A stretch of 64,000 bases of DNA from Pseudomonas brassicacearum (GCF_003732225.1 NZ_MOBJ01000015.1:100585-164584), one strand, 5' to 3'; numbered from the stretch's first letter, positions 17,846 to 27,746 are shown. A program made the numbers and translations. The notes: a model not told the origin generated them from the letters alone.

Positions 17846-18469
17846 ATGCACGCCATCAAACTCTACAACTTCCCACGTTCCGGCCACGCCCATCGTGTGG
17901 AGTTGATGCTGTCGTTGCTTGAGCTGCCAACCGAACTGATCTTCGTCGATCTGGCGAAAGGCGCGCATAAACAGCCAGGCTTTCTTGCACTCAATGCCTT
18001 TGGTCAGGTTCCGGTGATCGATGACCAAGGTGTGGTGCTGGCCGATTCCAACGCGATTCTGGTGTACCTGGCGCAGAAATACGGCAAGGGCCGCTGGCTG
18101 CCCGCCGACCCGGTCGGTGCAGCCAGGGTTCAGCGCTGGTTGTCGATAGCGGCTGGGCCGATTGCCTTCGGCCCGGCCATTGCGCGGCTGATCACGGTGT
18201 TTGGTGCGCCTTACAACGCCGAAGACGTGATCGTTCGTTCACACAACCTGCTCAAGGTGATTGATCAAGAACTGAGCAAATCCACCTACCTTGCTGGTGA
18301 TGAGCCGACCATCGCCGATGTTGCCGCCTACAGCTACATCGCCCATGCGCCGGAAGGCAACGTATCGCTGGCCGACTATGCCAATGTGCGGGGCTGGCTG
18401 GCGCGGATCGAGGCCTTGCCCGGTTTTGTCGGCATGCCACGCACGGTGGCCGGTTTGCAAACCGCCTGA
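17846..18469 (+). CDS. Glutathione S-transferase family protein
   Basis: The 207-residue cytoplasmic protein has an N-terminal thioredoxin-like domain (IKLYNFPRSGHAHRVELMLSLL, with the cis-proline in FGQVPVIDD and the ADSNAILVYLAQKYG glutathione-site segment). An all-helical C-terminal domain contains the DEPTIADVAAYSYI N-capping region. It probably conjugates or reduces an electrophile with glutathione. It sits between a LysR regulator and a flavo-iron-sulfur oxidoreductase, so the three may handle one xenobiotic or quinone-type substrate. Confidence 0.9.
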   Translation: MHAIKLYNFPRSGHAHRVELMLSLLELPTELIFVDLAKGAHKQPGFLALNAFGQVPVIDDQGVVLADSNAILVYLAQKYGKGRWLPADPVGAARVQRWLSIAAGPIAFGPAIARLITVFGAPYNAEDVIVRSHNLLKVIDQELSKSTYLAGDEPTIADVAAYSYIAHAPEGNVSLADYANVRGWLARIEALPGFVGMPRTVAGLQTA

Positions 18470-18531
18470 AGCATTACGGCCCCGCATTGCCGGGCCGTTC
18501 ACACTGCGCCGATGCGCAGAGGAGGACCGCG

Positions 18532-20562
18532 ATGGAGCTTTCACCTTGGCATGCCGGCGAGAAACAATTGCAGGCTCATGCAGGGGTTGCCGAGCGTATG
18601 GAAGCGCACGGGCGCAAGGTGATCCGCAGTGAAATGCCGGATCAGCATCGGCAGTTCTATCGTCAGTTGCCGTTCATGTTGTTCGGTGCCGTGGACGCCG
18701 ACGGTAACCCTTGGGCGAGCATCCTCGAAGGCCAACCGGGTTTTGCCCATTCCCCCGAACCTGCGTGCTTGCAACTGGACAGCCTGCCCACGCTGGACGA
18801 CCCGGCGCAATTACACGCCGGGGCAGCGATTGGCTTGCTGGGGATCGAGTTGCACACAAGGCGGCGTAACCGGATCAACGGCCGGGTCAGCACGATTGGC
18901 GCGCAAGGCTTGAGCGTCTCGGTCGAGCAGTCTTTCGGTAATTGCCCGCAGTACATTCAATTGCGGCAGTTCGAATCGGTGCCGTTGGCCGATCCGTTGA
19001 CGCGCACTGCACAGCGTCTGAATTCGCTGGATGACACGGCCACGGCGATGATTCGGGGTGCCGACACCTTCTTTGTCGCCAGTTACGTGGATGTGGATAA
19101 CTCGCGCTCAGTGGATGTTTCCCACCGTGGTGGCCAGGCGGGCTTCGTTCAGGTCGAGGGCGACTGCCTGACCATTCCTGATTTTGCCGGCAATCTGCAT
19201 TTCAATACCTTGGGCAACCTGCTGCTCAATCCGCGCGCCGGGTTGCTGTTTATCGATTTCACCACGGGCGATCTGCTGCAGGTCAGCGGTCGTACCGAAA
19301 TCATCCTCGATGGCCCACAAGTAGAAGCCTTTCAAGGCGCCGAACGGCTGTGGAAGCTGCACGTGCAGCACATCGTGCGACGGCCGGCAGCGTTGGCGTT
19401 GCGCTGGCGCTTCGATGGGGTTTCACCCAACAGTTTGATGACCGGCACCTGGGAGCAGGCTGCCGCCAGGTTGCAGGCTAAGGCGTTGGGCGATCGCTGG
19501 CGGCCTTTGCGGGTCAGCCGGATCGAGCGGGAAAGCCAGAACATTCGCTCGATCTATCTGGAGCCAGCTGACGGCGCCGGGTTACCGCTGTTCCAGGCCG
19601 GGCAGCACTTGCCGGTGCGTTTCACCCTCGATGGCCAGGTGCACATCCGCACATACAGCCTGTCGAGTGCACCGTCCGATGAGTTTTTCCGCATCAGCGT
19701 GAAACGTGAAGGGTTGGTGTCGTCACATTTGCACGAACAGATTCGGGTCGGTGACCTGATTGAAGCCCGTGCGCCGCAAGGGCATTTCATGCTGGCCGCC
19801 AATGAACGCCGACCACTGGTGCTGTTGGCGGCCGGGGTCGGCATCACGCCGTTGTTGTCGATGCTGCGTGAAGTGGTTTACCAGGGGCGGCGCACCCGGC
19901 GTACCCGGCCGAGCTGGTTGTTCCAGAGTTCGCGCAGCCTGGCTGATCAGCCATTTCGCGCTGAGATTGACCGCTTGCTGGACGGTGCGGATGACGCGGT
20001 GCGGGTATTACGTCTGCTCAGCCAGCCGGAACGCGAAGCCCTGGAAGGCGAGGATTTTGACCTGACCGGGCGCATAGACCTCGCGCTGCTTAAAACCATC
20101 CTGTTGGTGGAAGACTACGATCAGCTGGATTTTGTCCTGTGTGGCCCGAGCAGTTTCACTCAAGGGCTGTACGACGGTTTACGTGGGTTGGACATTCGTG
20201 ATGAGCGGATTCACGCCGAAACCTTCGGTCCGTCGACATTACGTCGGCAGCCGGATCCAGAGGCGGTAGTCATCGATCAGCCTCCAGTGGCCACCACCTC
20301 GGTCGCGGTGGTGTTCCAGCGCTCGGCCATCGATGCGCGCTGGCAGCCGGACGGCGGTAGTTTGCTGGAGTTGGCGGAAAGCCAGGGTTTGCGGCCAGAG
20401 TTCAGTTGCCGTGGCGGATCTTGTGGCACCTGCAAGACCCGTTTGATCAGCGGTCAGGTGAGTTATCCACAGCCCCCGGCGGAGCTGCCCGGTGCGGGTG
20501 AAGTGCTGATTTGCTGTGCGGTTCCGGCGCAGGGTTCGCAGCCGCTGGTACTTGAGCTGTAA
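18532..20562 (+). CDS. Three-domain oxidoreductase: PNPOx-like / FNR-like / 2Fe-2S ferredoxin
   Basis: This is a 676-residue fusion starting at ATG 18532, behind a strong GAGGAG site; an in-frame ATG at 18487 lacks one. Residues about 45-290 resemble a pyridoxamine-phosphate-oxidase-like FMN split barrel. The middle part is a ferredoxin-reductase module with a flavin motif (IRTYSLSSAP) and a pyridine-nucleotide motif (LLAAGVGITPLLSMLREV). The C-terminus is a plant-type 2Fe-2S ferredoxin with CRGGSCGTC and a later Cys in LICCAVP. Electrons would run NAD(P)H to flavin to iron-sulfur. The substrate is unknown; the gene follows the GST gene by 62 bases. Confidence 0.88.
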   Translation: MELSPWHAGEKQLQAHAGVAERMEAHGRKVIRSEMPDQHRQFYRQLPFMLFGAVDADGNPWASILEGQPGFAHSPEPACLQLDSLPTLDDPAQLHAGAAIGLLGIELHTRRRNRINGRVSTIGAQGLSVSVEQSFGNCPQYIQLRQFESVPLADPLTRTAQRLNSLDDTATAMIRGADTFFVASYVDVDNSRSVDVSHRGGQAGFVQVEGDCLTIPDFAGNLHFNTLGNLLLNPRAGLLFIDFTTGDLLQVSGRTEIILDGPQVEAFQGAERLWKLHVQHIVRRPAALALRWRFDGVSPNSLMTGTWEQAAARLQAKALGDRWRPLRVSRIERESQNIRSIYLEPADGAGLPLFQAGQHLPVRFTLDGQVHIRTYSLSSAPSDEFFRISVKREGLVSSHLHEQIRVGDLIEARAPQGHFMLAANERRPLVLLAAGVGITPLLSMLREVVYQGRRTRRTRPSWLFQSSRSLADQPFRAEIDRLLDGADDAVRVLRLLSQPEREALEGEDFDLTGRIDLALLKTILLVEDYDQLDFVLCGPSSFTQGLYDGLRGLDIRDERIHAETFGPSTLRRQPDPEAVVIDQPPVATTSVAVVFQRSAIDARWQPDGGSLLELAESQGLRPEFSCRGGSCGTCKTRLISGQVSYPQPPAELPGAGEVLICCAVPAQGSQPLVLEL

Positions 20563-20564
20563 TA

Positions 20565-20640
20565 AAAAGATCGCAGCCTGCGGTGCTCCTACGAAATACG
20601 CGGATCCTCTGAGCTGCCGAAGGCTGCGATCCTTTGATCT
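20565..20640. repeat. REP-like inverted repeat between convergent genes
   Basis: GATCGCAGCCT (20569-20579) pairs with AGGCTGCGATC (20621-20631), with a degenerate GCTCCTACG inside. It belongs to the same family as the 7.4-kb element but is decayed. Lying between two convergent genes, it may serve as a bidirectional terminator. Confidence 0.75.
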
Positions 20641-21771
20641 TCAGGCGTAGGACAGCGATTTTTCTGCCAGCAGTTCCTGGTATAACTCGGCCCACTTGCG
20701 ACCCATTTCGTCCGCGGTAAACAGCTGCCGGTAACGCGCTTCAGCCTTCACGCCCATTTCCGCTGCCCGAACAGGGTTTTCCCACAGCAAGCGCATGGCT
20801 TCGCGAAACGCCTGTGGATTACTCGGAGGCACCACCAGCCCGGTTTCACCATGAATATTGATGTAGCTGGTGCCGGTGCCGATTTCGCTGGAGATCATCG
20901 GTTTGCCGTACATCGCCCCTTCGAGCAGGGAGATGCCAAACGCTTCAGAGCGCAGGTGTGACGGAAACACAATCGCGTAGCTCAGTTGCAGCAGCGCGAC
21001 TTTGTCTTCGTCGTCCAGGCGCCCGAGGAACTGCACATTGCGCAGACCCAGCGTTGCGGCCTGGGCGTGCAGCTCATTCTCCAGTGGCCCGGCACCGACG
21101 ATCACCACCGGATAATCGACGTCTTTGAGTGCATCGAGCAGGATGTGCAGGCCTTTGTAATAACGCATCACGCCCACAAACAGAAAAAATCGCTCACCCA
21201 GGCGCTCGCGCCAACGGGCCATACGTTCGGTGTCAGGTTTTGGATAGCCGGACTTGTTCAGGCCATAGGGAATGACCCGGGTTTTTTCCGGAAAACTCTG
21301 TAGAACGTCGCTCGTGTGAAGGTAGTTCGGTGAGGCCGCGACAATCCGGTCGGCGCTGGCGAGAAAACGGTTCATCAGCGGCCGGTAGAGTTTGAGCAGG
21401 TGTTTTTGTCGGATGATGTCCGAGTGGTACGTCACCACGCTGGGAGTGTTTATACCGCTGAGGAAATGCACCACGTCCATGAATGGCCAGGGAAAGTGAT
21501 AGTTGACTACGTCGGCTTCTGCGGCCAATTCCCGAAACTGTTTGAAGACGCTGTAGGAAAAACCGGTGGACGCGAATTGCACATCGAGTTTGGCGCGATG
21601 GACTTCGTGCTGACCAAAGGGGATGACCGCAGGCGTCGGGTCGGCGCTTAACGTCAGAACCTTGCTTTCAATGCCATGCTGTGCGCCGCTTTCGCAGAGC
21701 TCAAACATGACATGTTCGATACCACCGACGGTTTCCGACAAGTACGTTTTGTAGAAATGAAGAACGCGCAT
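20641..21771 (-). CDS. wbpZ: D-rhamnosyltransferase of A-band polysaccharide (WbpZ-like)
   Basis: The 376-residue GT-B, GT4-type glycosyltransferase has an N-terminal acceptor domain (FYKTYLSETVGGIEHVM) and a C-terminal nucleotide-sugar domain (FLFVGVMRYYKGLHILLDAL, SEAFGISLLEGAMYGKPMI with the EX7E pair). In P. aeruginosa, WbpZ adds the first D-rhamnose to the lipid-linked GlcNAc primer. It is the last gene of the minus-strand cluster, starting immediately after the wbpY stop. Name is by order and motifs. Confidence 0.88.
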   Translation of the reverse strand: MRVLHFYKTYLSETVGGIEHVMFELCESGAQHGIESKVLTLSADPTPAVIPFGQHEVHRAKLDVQFASTGFSYSVFKQFRELAAEADVVNYHFPWPFMDVVHFLSGINTPSVVTYHSDIIRQKHLLKLYRPLMNRFLASADRIVAASPNYLHTSDVLQSFPEKTRVIPYGLNKSGYPKPDTERMARWRERLGERFFLFVGVMRYYKGLHILLDALKDVDYPVVIVGAGPLENELHAQAATLGLRNVQFLGRLDDEDKVALLQLSYAIVFPSHLRSEAFGISLLEGAMYGKPMISSEIGTGTSYINIHGETGLVVPPSNPQAFREAMRLLWENPVRAAEMGVKAEARYRQLFTADEMGRKWAELYQELLAEKSLSYA

Positions 21772-22902
21772 TCAACCTCCCAAAGCCTGGCGGTAGGCGC
21801 GAACTGTCAGTTTCGCGCAACGTCCCCAGGAAAAAAGCTTCGCTTGTTGCAATCCCGCTTCTTGGCATACCTGCCAATGCACTTGATCGTCGGCTAAACG
21901 GGTCATGGCCTCGCATAAGCCGTGTACATCGTCAGGCTCGATATAATTGCCCGCGGTTCCCGCGACTTCGGGCATGGCCGAGCGCCGGGTCAAGACGACG
22001 GGGGTGCCGCTGGCCATGGCCTCCAGAACCGGAAGACCGAAACCTTCATAAATTGACGGAAAAATCAGCGCTCGGGCACCGGCCAGCAATTCTGCGACCT
22101 GTTCATCAGGCAGGTACCCCAGCAGGCGGACATGACCGCTTGCCAGCGTCGTGTGTAATTCATCTGCAAGCTGCTCACCTTTCCACCCGGCCATTCCCAC
22201 CACCAGTAAAGGAAAGTGCTGACGCAGTACTTCAGGCAGCTCGGCGTGAGCACGCAGTGCCAGCGACAGGTTCTTGCGCGGTTCCAGAGTACCGACACAC
22301 AGGAAGTACCCTTGTGGCTGCACGCTGTGAGGTTTCAGCGCCTGCTGCAAGGACTCGTTCGAACGTGGATGAAAACGCGCTGCGGCCCCCAGTGGGGCAA
22401 CCACGAAGCGCTCAGGCCCGAGGCCGAAATAGCGCTGAGCCTCGTCGGCGACAAACTGCGAGTCGGTCAGGATCAGGCGCGCCTGTTGCACGCCCTGGCC
22501 CAGCCGCCGCTCAATCTCCCGCAACCGTGCTGCTGGCTGGGTCGACGGGTAGTGCAGATGAGTCAAGTCATGCAGGGTGATGACGGTCGGGCCCTCGAAC
22601 GCCAAAGGCCACAGACTCGGTTCGTGGTAGAGGTCGATGGCCGCGGAGTGTCCTCGGTCGAAGCGCCGTTGTTCCAGCCAGCGACGCGCCTGATAGGCAC
22701 CGGGAATCTGCCGCAGCAACGGGGTCAGCCGTGAGTAGCCGGGCATCTCTGCCACCGGTAGAGACGAACTCCAGCCCCAACCGAGAAACAGCGACAGCTC
22801 CAGGTCCGGTTCATGAGTCAAGGCGTTGACCAGTTCGGCCAGGTAATGGCCGATACCGGTCCGGGGTGCCTGGAGAATTCGCGCGTTAAGGGCAATCTGC
22901 AT
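21772..22902 (-). CDS. wbpY: D-rhamnosyltransferase of A-band polysaccharide (WbpY-like)
   Basis: The 376-residue GT4 glycosyltransferase starts at ATG 22902 (MQIALNARILQAPRTGIGHY, the usual family start); an ATG four codons upstream is possible. The donor-binding half shows FLCVGTLEPRKNLSLALRAHAEL and the EGFGLPVLEAMASGTPVV motif. In the A-band pathway it extends the D-rhamnan. The start overlaps wbpX by 17 bases, indicating coupled translation. Confidence 0.88.
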   Translation of the reverse strand: MQIALNARILQAPRTGIGHYLAELVNALTHEPDLELSLFLGWGWSSSLPVAEMPGYSRLTPLLRQIPGAYQARRWLEQRRFDRGHSAAIDLYHEPSLWPLAFEGPTVITLHDLTHLHYPSTQPAARLREIERRLGQGVQQARLILTDSQFVADEAQRYFGLGPERFVVAPLGAAARFHPRSNESLQQALKPHSVQPQGYFLCVGTLEPRKNLSLALRAHAELPEVLRQHFPLLVVGMAGWKGEQLADELHTTLASGHVRLLGYLPDEQVAELLAGARALIFPSIYEGFGLPVLEAMASGTPVVLTRRSAMPEVAGTAGNYIEPDDVHGLCEAMTRLADDQVHWQVCQEAGLQQAKLFSWGRCAKLTVRAYRQALGG

Positions 22903-24253
22903 GCTGCCTCTCAACGGTCACCGGGGACTGCTTCAGGTTGCGCAGAACTCGCTCAACCAATTGCTCACTGGCCTCGCGCCAACCGAGCCAGCGCCATTCG
23001 CTCACCTTGCGCGCGGCCGGGAAGGTCCCGGTGTTTTCCATGTGGACGACCAGATCGACCAAGCTTTGCGGGGACGCGAGATCGAAATAGGCCATGAATT
23101 CACCGCCAATCTCGCGGAACACCGGAATGTCGCTGCCCATCGCCGGTAAGCCGCGCTGCATCGCTTCCACCAGCGGCAGGCCGAAACCTTCGACGTAGGA
23201 GGGGAATACCAGTGCACTGGCGTGGGAGTACGCATGTTCGAGGCTGGTGTCGCTCAGGTCGTTAAACATGAACAGCCGCTGGTTCAGCTCCGGATGTTCA
23301 CGCACACGGGTGAGCAGGGCATCGCACTTCCAGCCGACTCTGCCGGCAATGCACAGCCGAGCTTTGCAGCCCGCGGCCCAGGCAAGCTCGAAGGCGTCCA
23401 GCAGATAGTCGTGGTTCTTGCGCGGCTCGATGGTGCTGACCATCAGGAACACCGGATCCGACGTTGTAAACAACCGGGCCAGACGCGGTTCCACGGCGGC
23501 GGTCGCTTCGCTCAGGTCCAGCTCGGAGCCGAGGTGGAAATAGTCGAACCACAACGTCTCGGCTTTGGCCGGACCGACCCGGCGATGCAATTCCTCACGC
23601 ACCTGATCGCGTACCGTGGCGGAAATCGCCACGTAGCCGTCTGCGGTTTGGCTGATCCAGTCGAACCACTGGTTGAAAATCTGCACCAGCCGTGTGTCGT
23701 AGAACTGTGGGTGGGTCACGGGAATCAGGTCGTAGATCACCGAAACGATGCCCACGCCTTCGCGTTTGAGTTGTTCGGCAAACGGGAAAAAGTCGGTATG
23801 CCAGGACGAGTCCAGCAGCACCAGTTGATCCCCCGGCTGATGCTGCAGCGGCGAGCAACGCTTGGGTAGTTGATACTGGTTGAGGCCCTCGATCAGACGC
23901 AACGGAATACTGAAACAGGCTATCGCCGTGACGCGGTAGGCCACGTGCAGCAAACGCTTGGTAATTCGCGAATGACTGCGCTTATGGAGGCGTTGATGCA
24001 GTTGCCAGAAACGATGAGCCAACCGCCCCAGCCGTCCACCAAAGATCATTAACCCATCGAAAAACGGGATGTTCAAAGGGCCCAGTTTCAGCACTCGGTA
24101 AAGCTTGCCCTTGAGCATCACGACGGGAATGCATTCTGCGCCGTCGACGTATTCCGGCAGTTGATTGATGACGTTGCGCACCACCCGCTGAATGCCCGAA
24201 TTGACCTTGGGGTGCTGGAACACATGGGTGCATTCCACCAGCAGGCGAGTCAT
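22886..24253 (-). CDS. wbpX: D-rhamnosyltransferase of A-band polysaccharide (WbpX-like)
   Basis: The 455-residue GT4 glycosyltransferase begins at ATG 24253, which overlaps the wzt stop as ATGA; the frame stays open further upstream inside wzt but that is shadow. Key segments are MVSTIEPRKNHDYLLDAFELAW and EGFGLPLVEAMQRGLPAMGSD. In P. aeruginosa WbpX continues D-rhamnan chain growth with WbpY. Acts at the inner membrane's cytoplasmic face. Confidence 0.88.
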   Translation of the reverse strand: MTRLLVECTHVFQHPKVNSGIQRVVRNVINQLPEYVDGAECIPVVMLKGKLYRVLKLGPLNIPFFDGLMIFGGRLGRLAHRFWQLHQRLHKRSHSRITKRLLHVAYRVTAIACFSIPLRLIEGLNQYQLPKRCSPLQHQPGDQLVLLDSSWHTDFFPFAEQLKREGVGIVSVIYDLIPVTHPQFYDTRLVQIFNQWFDWISQTADGYVAISATVRDQVREELHRRVGPAKAETLWFDYFHLGSELDLSEATAAVEPRLARLFTTSDPVFLMVSTIEPRKNHDYLLDAFELAWAAGCKARLCIAGRVGWKCDALLTRVREHPELNQRLFMFNDLSDTSLEHAYSHASALVFPSYVEGFGLPLVEAMQRGLPAMGSDIPVFREIGGEFMAYFDLASPQSLVDLVVHMENTGTFPAARKVSEWRWLGWREASEQLVERVLRNLKQSPVTVERQHADCP

Positions 24254-25503
24254 GGCGCGGTCTCCGAAACAGTCTGTGCGGCGGTGCGGGTGATGCTGGT
24301 TTTCGCGCCCAGCCACGAGCAGCCAACGAAGTCTTCATGCCGGTTATTGATGACGTGGAACACCAGGCCGTAGTCGCGCCATTCGAAATTGCGGTCCAGG
24401 TGCGAGTCCAGCCGAGACAAGCTCAGGGCCACGGAATAGTTGCCTTTGCCCAGGCCCATGACGAAGGCAAAGCGATAGGTGACCCGTTCAGAGGCCTGGA
24501 GGTCGGTCAGCGCCTGATCCTGGCGATGGGTGTTGATCCCGTACATGGCCTGGCCCAGGCGATCCTTGATCATGAAGCCCAATACCAACCGCTCGATGTC
24601 CTGGCGGACTTCGACCTGCACCTCCAGCACCACGGGTTGACCGACTTCGGCGGCGTCGATGGAGCGTCCGCGCTCATCCAGCAAGCGCACACTGAGGATA
24701 CCGGCTTCGCCGGTGCCGGAAACGGTTTGCACCTGCCCGCCGGCGAGCATTTCCTGACGCACGGTCTGGCCTTCCCGTTCGGCGAGCAGAGCGTTGTAGT
24801 AATCCATGACCGCTTCGGGCTTGCCATGCATGGCCATGCGACCGTTTTCCAGGAGGATCGCCGAATCGCAGATCGACTGGATGGCCGAACGGTCGTGGGA
24901 CACGATCAGCAGCGTGGTACCGGCTTTGCGAAAACTGCGGATGCGCTCGAAGCTCTTGTGCTGGAAGTAGGCGTCGCCCACCGACAGGGCTTCGTCGACG
25001 ATCAGGATGTCCGGGCGCCGGGCGGTAGCCACGCTGAAGGCCAGACGCATCTGCATGCCGCTTGAATAGGTGCGCACGGGGTGATCTATGGCTTCGCCGA
25101 TTTCCGCGAAACGTTCGATCTCGGGCATCAGGGCTTCAATGTCTTCGATCGACATGCCCAGCAGTTGCCCGGCCATGACCGCGTTCTGCCGGCCGCTAAA
25201 GTCCGCATGAAACCCCATGCCCAGTTCCAGCAGCGCGGCCACCCGGCCTTCGAGCTGAATCTGTCCGCAGGTCGGTTGGGTGGTACCGGTGATCATCTTC
25301 AGCAAGGTACTTTTGCCGGCGCCGTTTACCCCGACGATGCCCACCGCGTCTCCGGGGGCAATCTCGAATTCCACACCTTGCAGCACCCAGTGCTGGCGAT
25401 GGCGGATCGGTGAAAACGGGATCAGCCATTCGGCCAGTCGGCTCCAGCGGGTGGGGTACTGCTTGTAAGCCTTGCCCAGGCCCGTAACGCGTATGTGTCC
25501 CAT
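24250..25503 (-). CDS. wzt: A-band polysaccharide ABC exporter ATPase (Wzt)
   Basis: This 417-residue protein has an N-terminal ABC ATPase (Walker A GVNGAGKST, Walker B DILIVDEALSVGD, H-loop VSHD). A C-terminal domain of about 150 residues (from about 255) has the beta-sandwich character of Wzt carbohydrate-binding domains, which recognise the finished chain. With Wzm it exports lipid-linked D-rhamnan across the inner membrane. Start and stop overlap wzm (TGATG) and wbpX (ATGA). Confidence 0.93.
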   Translation of the reverse strand: MGHIRVTGLGKAYKQYPTRWSRLAEWLIPFSPIRHRQHWVLQGVEFEIAPGDAVGIVGVNGAGKSTLLKMITGTTQPTCGQIQLEGRVAALLELGMGFHADFSGRQNAVMAGQLLGMSIEDIEALMPEIERFAEIGEAIDHPVRTYSSGMQMRLAFSVATARRPDILIVDEALSVGDAYFQHKSFERIRSFRKAGTTLLIVSHDRSAIQSICDSAILLENGRMAMHGKPEAVMDYYNALLAEREGQTVRQEMLAGGQVQTVSGTGEAGILSVRLLDERGRSIDAAEVGQPVVLEVQVEVRQDIERLVLGFMIKDRLGQAMYGINTHRQDQALTDLQASERVTYRFAFVMGLGKGNYSVALSLSRLDSHLDRNFEWRDYGLVFHVINNRHEDFVGCSWLGAKTSITRTAAQTVSETAP

Positions 25504-26300
25504 CAGAGTTCATCCACCATTTCGCCGACCCGCTGGCGAAACAGTCGCAGCCCGATCACGCAGAACAGCGCACCGAGCACCAGGATCGGCAGCAGGGAGC
25601 TCCAGACCGGCCATTGGCCGTAGAGGAACAGGTTCTGGTAGCTGGCGATCAGGTTGGTCAGGGGATTGAGTTGCAGCAGGCGCTGGACCCACTCGGGCAG
25701 GATACTGATCGGATACACGATCGGCGTTAGCCAGAACCAGAATTGCAGGCAAATGCCGAAGAACTGCCCGACGTCGCGAAAGAACACGTTCAACACGCCA
25801 AGAATCATCCCCAGCCCGGCGCAGAAGATCATCTGCAAGGCCAACAGCGGCAGCAGCGCCAGCAAGGCCATGCCCGGCAGGCGCCCGGTGATCAGTAGAA
25901 AGCCCAGGAACAGCCCGATGATGATCGCGAAGTTGATGCCGGCATTGAACAGTACGATCACCGGCAAACAGATTTTCGGGAAGCTGATTTTCTTCAGCAG
26001 ATTGGCGTTTTCCAGAAACATGTTCTGGCTGCGCAAGGTGATCTCCGAAAATAGTCCCCAGGTCAGTAATCCGGCGCAGAGGTAGACACTGTAGGCCATA
26101 CCGTCATCCACCCCCGGCAAGCGGGCGCGCATGATCTGGGAAAAGACCACTGTGTAGACGACGATCATCGACAGCGGGTTGAGCACGGTCCACAAGGCAC
26201 CGAACAGCGAGTTGCGATACCGCAACTGGAACTCTCGCTTGACGCTACCGAGGATGAACCCCCGATAGCTCCACAACGAGCGATGCAAATTGAACAACAT
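25503..26300 (-). CDS. wzm: A-band polysaccharide ABC exporter permease (Wzm)
   Basis: This 265-residue ABC-2-type permease has about six membrane helices. The N-terminal amphipathic part (LWSYRGFILGSVKREFQLRYRNSLFGALW) is characteristic of polysaccharide exporters. It starts directly after the wbpW stop and overlaps wzt by one base, so the pair is made together. Confidence 0.93.
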   Translation of the reverse strand: MLFNLHRSLWSYRGFILGSVKREFQLRYRNSLFGALWTVLNPLSMIVVYTVVFSQIMRARLPGVDDGMAYSVYLCAGLLTWGLFSEITLRSQNMFLENANLLKKISFPKICLPVIVLFNAGINFAIIIGLFLGFLLITGRLPGMALLALLPLLALQMIFCAGLGMILGVLNVFFRDVGQFFGICLQFWFWLTPIVYPISILPEWVQRLLQLNPLTNLIASYQNLFLYGQWPVWSSLLPILVLGALFCVIGLRLFRQRVGEMVDEL

Positions 26301-27743
26301 TCAGACCGTCCTGCCGTATTGATCTTCGAAGCGGACGATATCGTCTTCTCCCAGATACTCACCGCTTTGCACTTCAATGATGACCAGATCGATCACTCCC
26401 GGGTTTTCCAGGCGATGCTTGTGCCCTGCGGCAATAAAGGTGGACTCGTTTTTGGCCACAAGGTGCGACCCCGAGCCATTGTTGGTGACTTTGGCCATGC
26501 CTTCGACCACCACCCAGTGTTCGTTGCGGTGATGGTGCATTTGCAGCGACAGCTTGGCGCCGGGTTTGACTACGAGGCGTTTGATCTTGAAGCGCGGACC
26601 TTCCTCCAGCACGGTGTAAGTGCCCCATGGCCGGCTGACGGTACGGTGCAGGCGATAGCTTTCGTGCTCTTTTTCCTTGAGCTGTTTGACCACCTTGCGC
26701 ACGTCTTGCGCGCGGTCGGCGTGAGCCACCAGCACGGCGTCGGCGGTGTCGATGACGATCAGGTTATCCACACCCACAGTCGCGACCATGCGGCCATCGC
26801 TCTGGACGAAGTTGTTGTGGCTGTCGATGAACAGCGCTTCGCCGCTGGCGCGGTTGTTCTGTGCGTCGGCCGGAACCAGGGCACTGACGGCACCCCATGA
26901 ACCGATGTCGCTCCAGTCGAAACCGGCAGGCACCACCACCACTTTGTCGGAATGCTCCATCAAGGCATAGTCGATGGAGATATCGGTCATCTCGGCGAAA
27001 TGTGTCGCCGACAACTCCTGTTGCAGACAACCACCGGCCTCGACTGTGGCGCTGGCCGCGAGGCACGCGTCGGCCTGTTCGAGCAATTGCGGGGCATGGT
27101 TCTGCAACTCCGCCAGCAAGGTGCCGATCGAGAAGCAGAACATGCCCGAGTTCCACAGGAAATTACCGCTTTCCAGGTAATGCGTGGCGGTTTGCAAGTC
27201 GGGTTTTTCGACGAAGCGTGCGACCTTGGTCGCTCCTTGCTCATCCAGCTGCTCACCCCGTTCGATGTAACCGAAACCGGTCTCCGGTGCCGTCGGGATC
27301 ACACCGAAGGTCACCAGATACCCGGCCTCGGCCAGTTTCACGGCATGCTTGACGGCGGTCTTGAACGCGCCTTCGTTCTGGATCAGGTGATCAGCCGGCA
27401 TCACCACCAGAATCGCTTCGTTGCCGTGCAACGCCTGCAGCGACAGGGCGGCGGCGGCGATGGCCGGGGCGGTGTTGCGACCCACCGGTTCCAGCACGAA
27501 GTGTCCGCGGTGATGACCCAGATGGGCGTCCTGATAGTAATCTTTGCTTTGAAAGTAGTAGTCACGGTTGGTCACCGTGACGATATCACCGTGTGTGCCG
27601 AGCAGTCCGGCCGCGCGTTGATAGGTCTTGCCCAGCAGCGTCTGGCCGTCAGGCAAGGTCATGAACGGCTTGGGATGACCTTCACGCGAAACCGGCCACA
27701 GCCGGGTTCCGGCACCCCCTGAAAGAATCACGGGAATCAGCAT
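26301..27743 (-). CDS. wbpW: Bifunctional mannose-6-P isomerase / mannose-1-P guanylyltransferase (WbpW-like)
   Basis: The 480-residue type II enzyme supplies GDP-D-mannose. The N-terminal guanylyltransferase has the nucleotide motif LSGGAGTRLWPVSRE and the sugar motif FVEKPD. The C-terminal cupin isomerase has metal-binding histidines in QMHHHRNEHWVVVEG. Its product is the substrate of the adjacent gmd. Paralogs (algA/pslB-like) may exist elsewhere in the genome. Confidence 0.93.
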   Translation of the reverse strand: MLIPVILSGGAGTRLWPVSREGHPKPFMTLPDGQTLLGKTYQRAAGLLGTHGDIVTVTNRDYYFQSKDYYQDAHLGHHRGHFVLEPVGRNTAPAIAAAALSLQALHGNEAILVVMPADHLIQNEGAFKTAVKHAVKLAEAGYLVTFGVIPTAPETGFGYIERGEQLDEQGATKVARFVEKPDLQTATHYLESGNFLWNSGMFCFSIGTLLAELQNHAPQLLEQADACLAASATVEAGGCLQQELSATHFAEMTDISIDYALMEHSDKVVVVPAGFDWSDIGSWGAVSALVPADAQNNRASGEALFIDSHNNFVQSDGRMVATVGVDNLIVIDTADAVLVAHADRAQDVRKVVKQLKEKEHESYRLHRTVSRPWGTYTVLEEGPRFKIKRLVVKPGAKLSLQMHHHRNEHWVVVEGMAKVTNNGSGSHLVAKNESTFIAAGHKHRLENPGVIDLVIIEVQSGEYLGEDDIVRFEDQYGRTV

Positions 27744-27746
27744 GGC

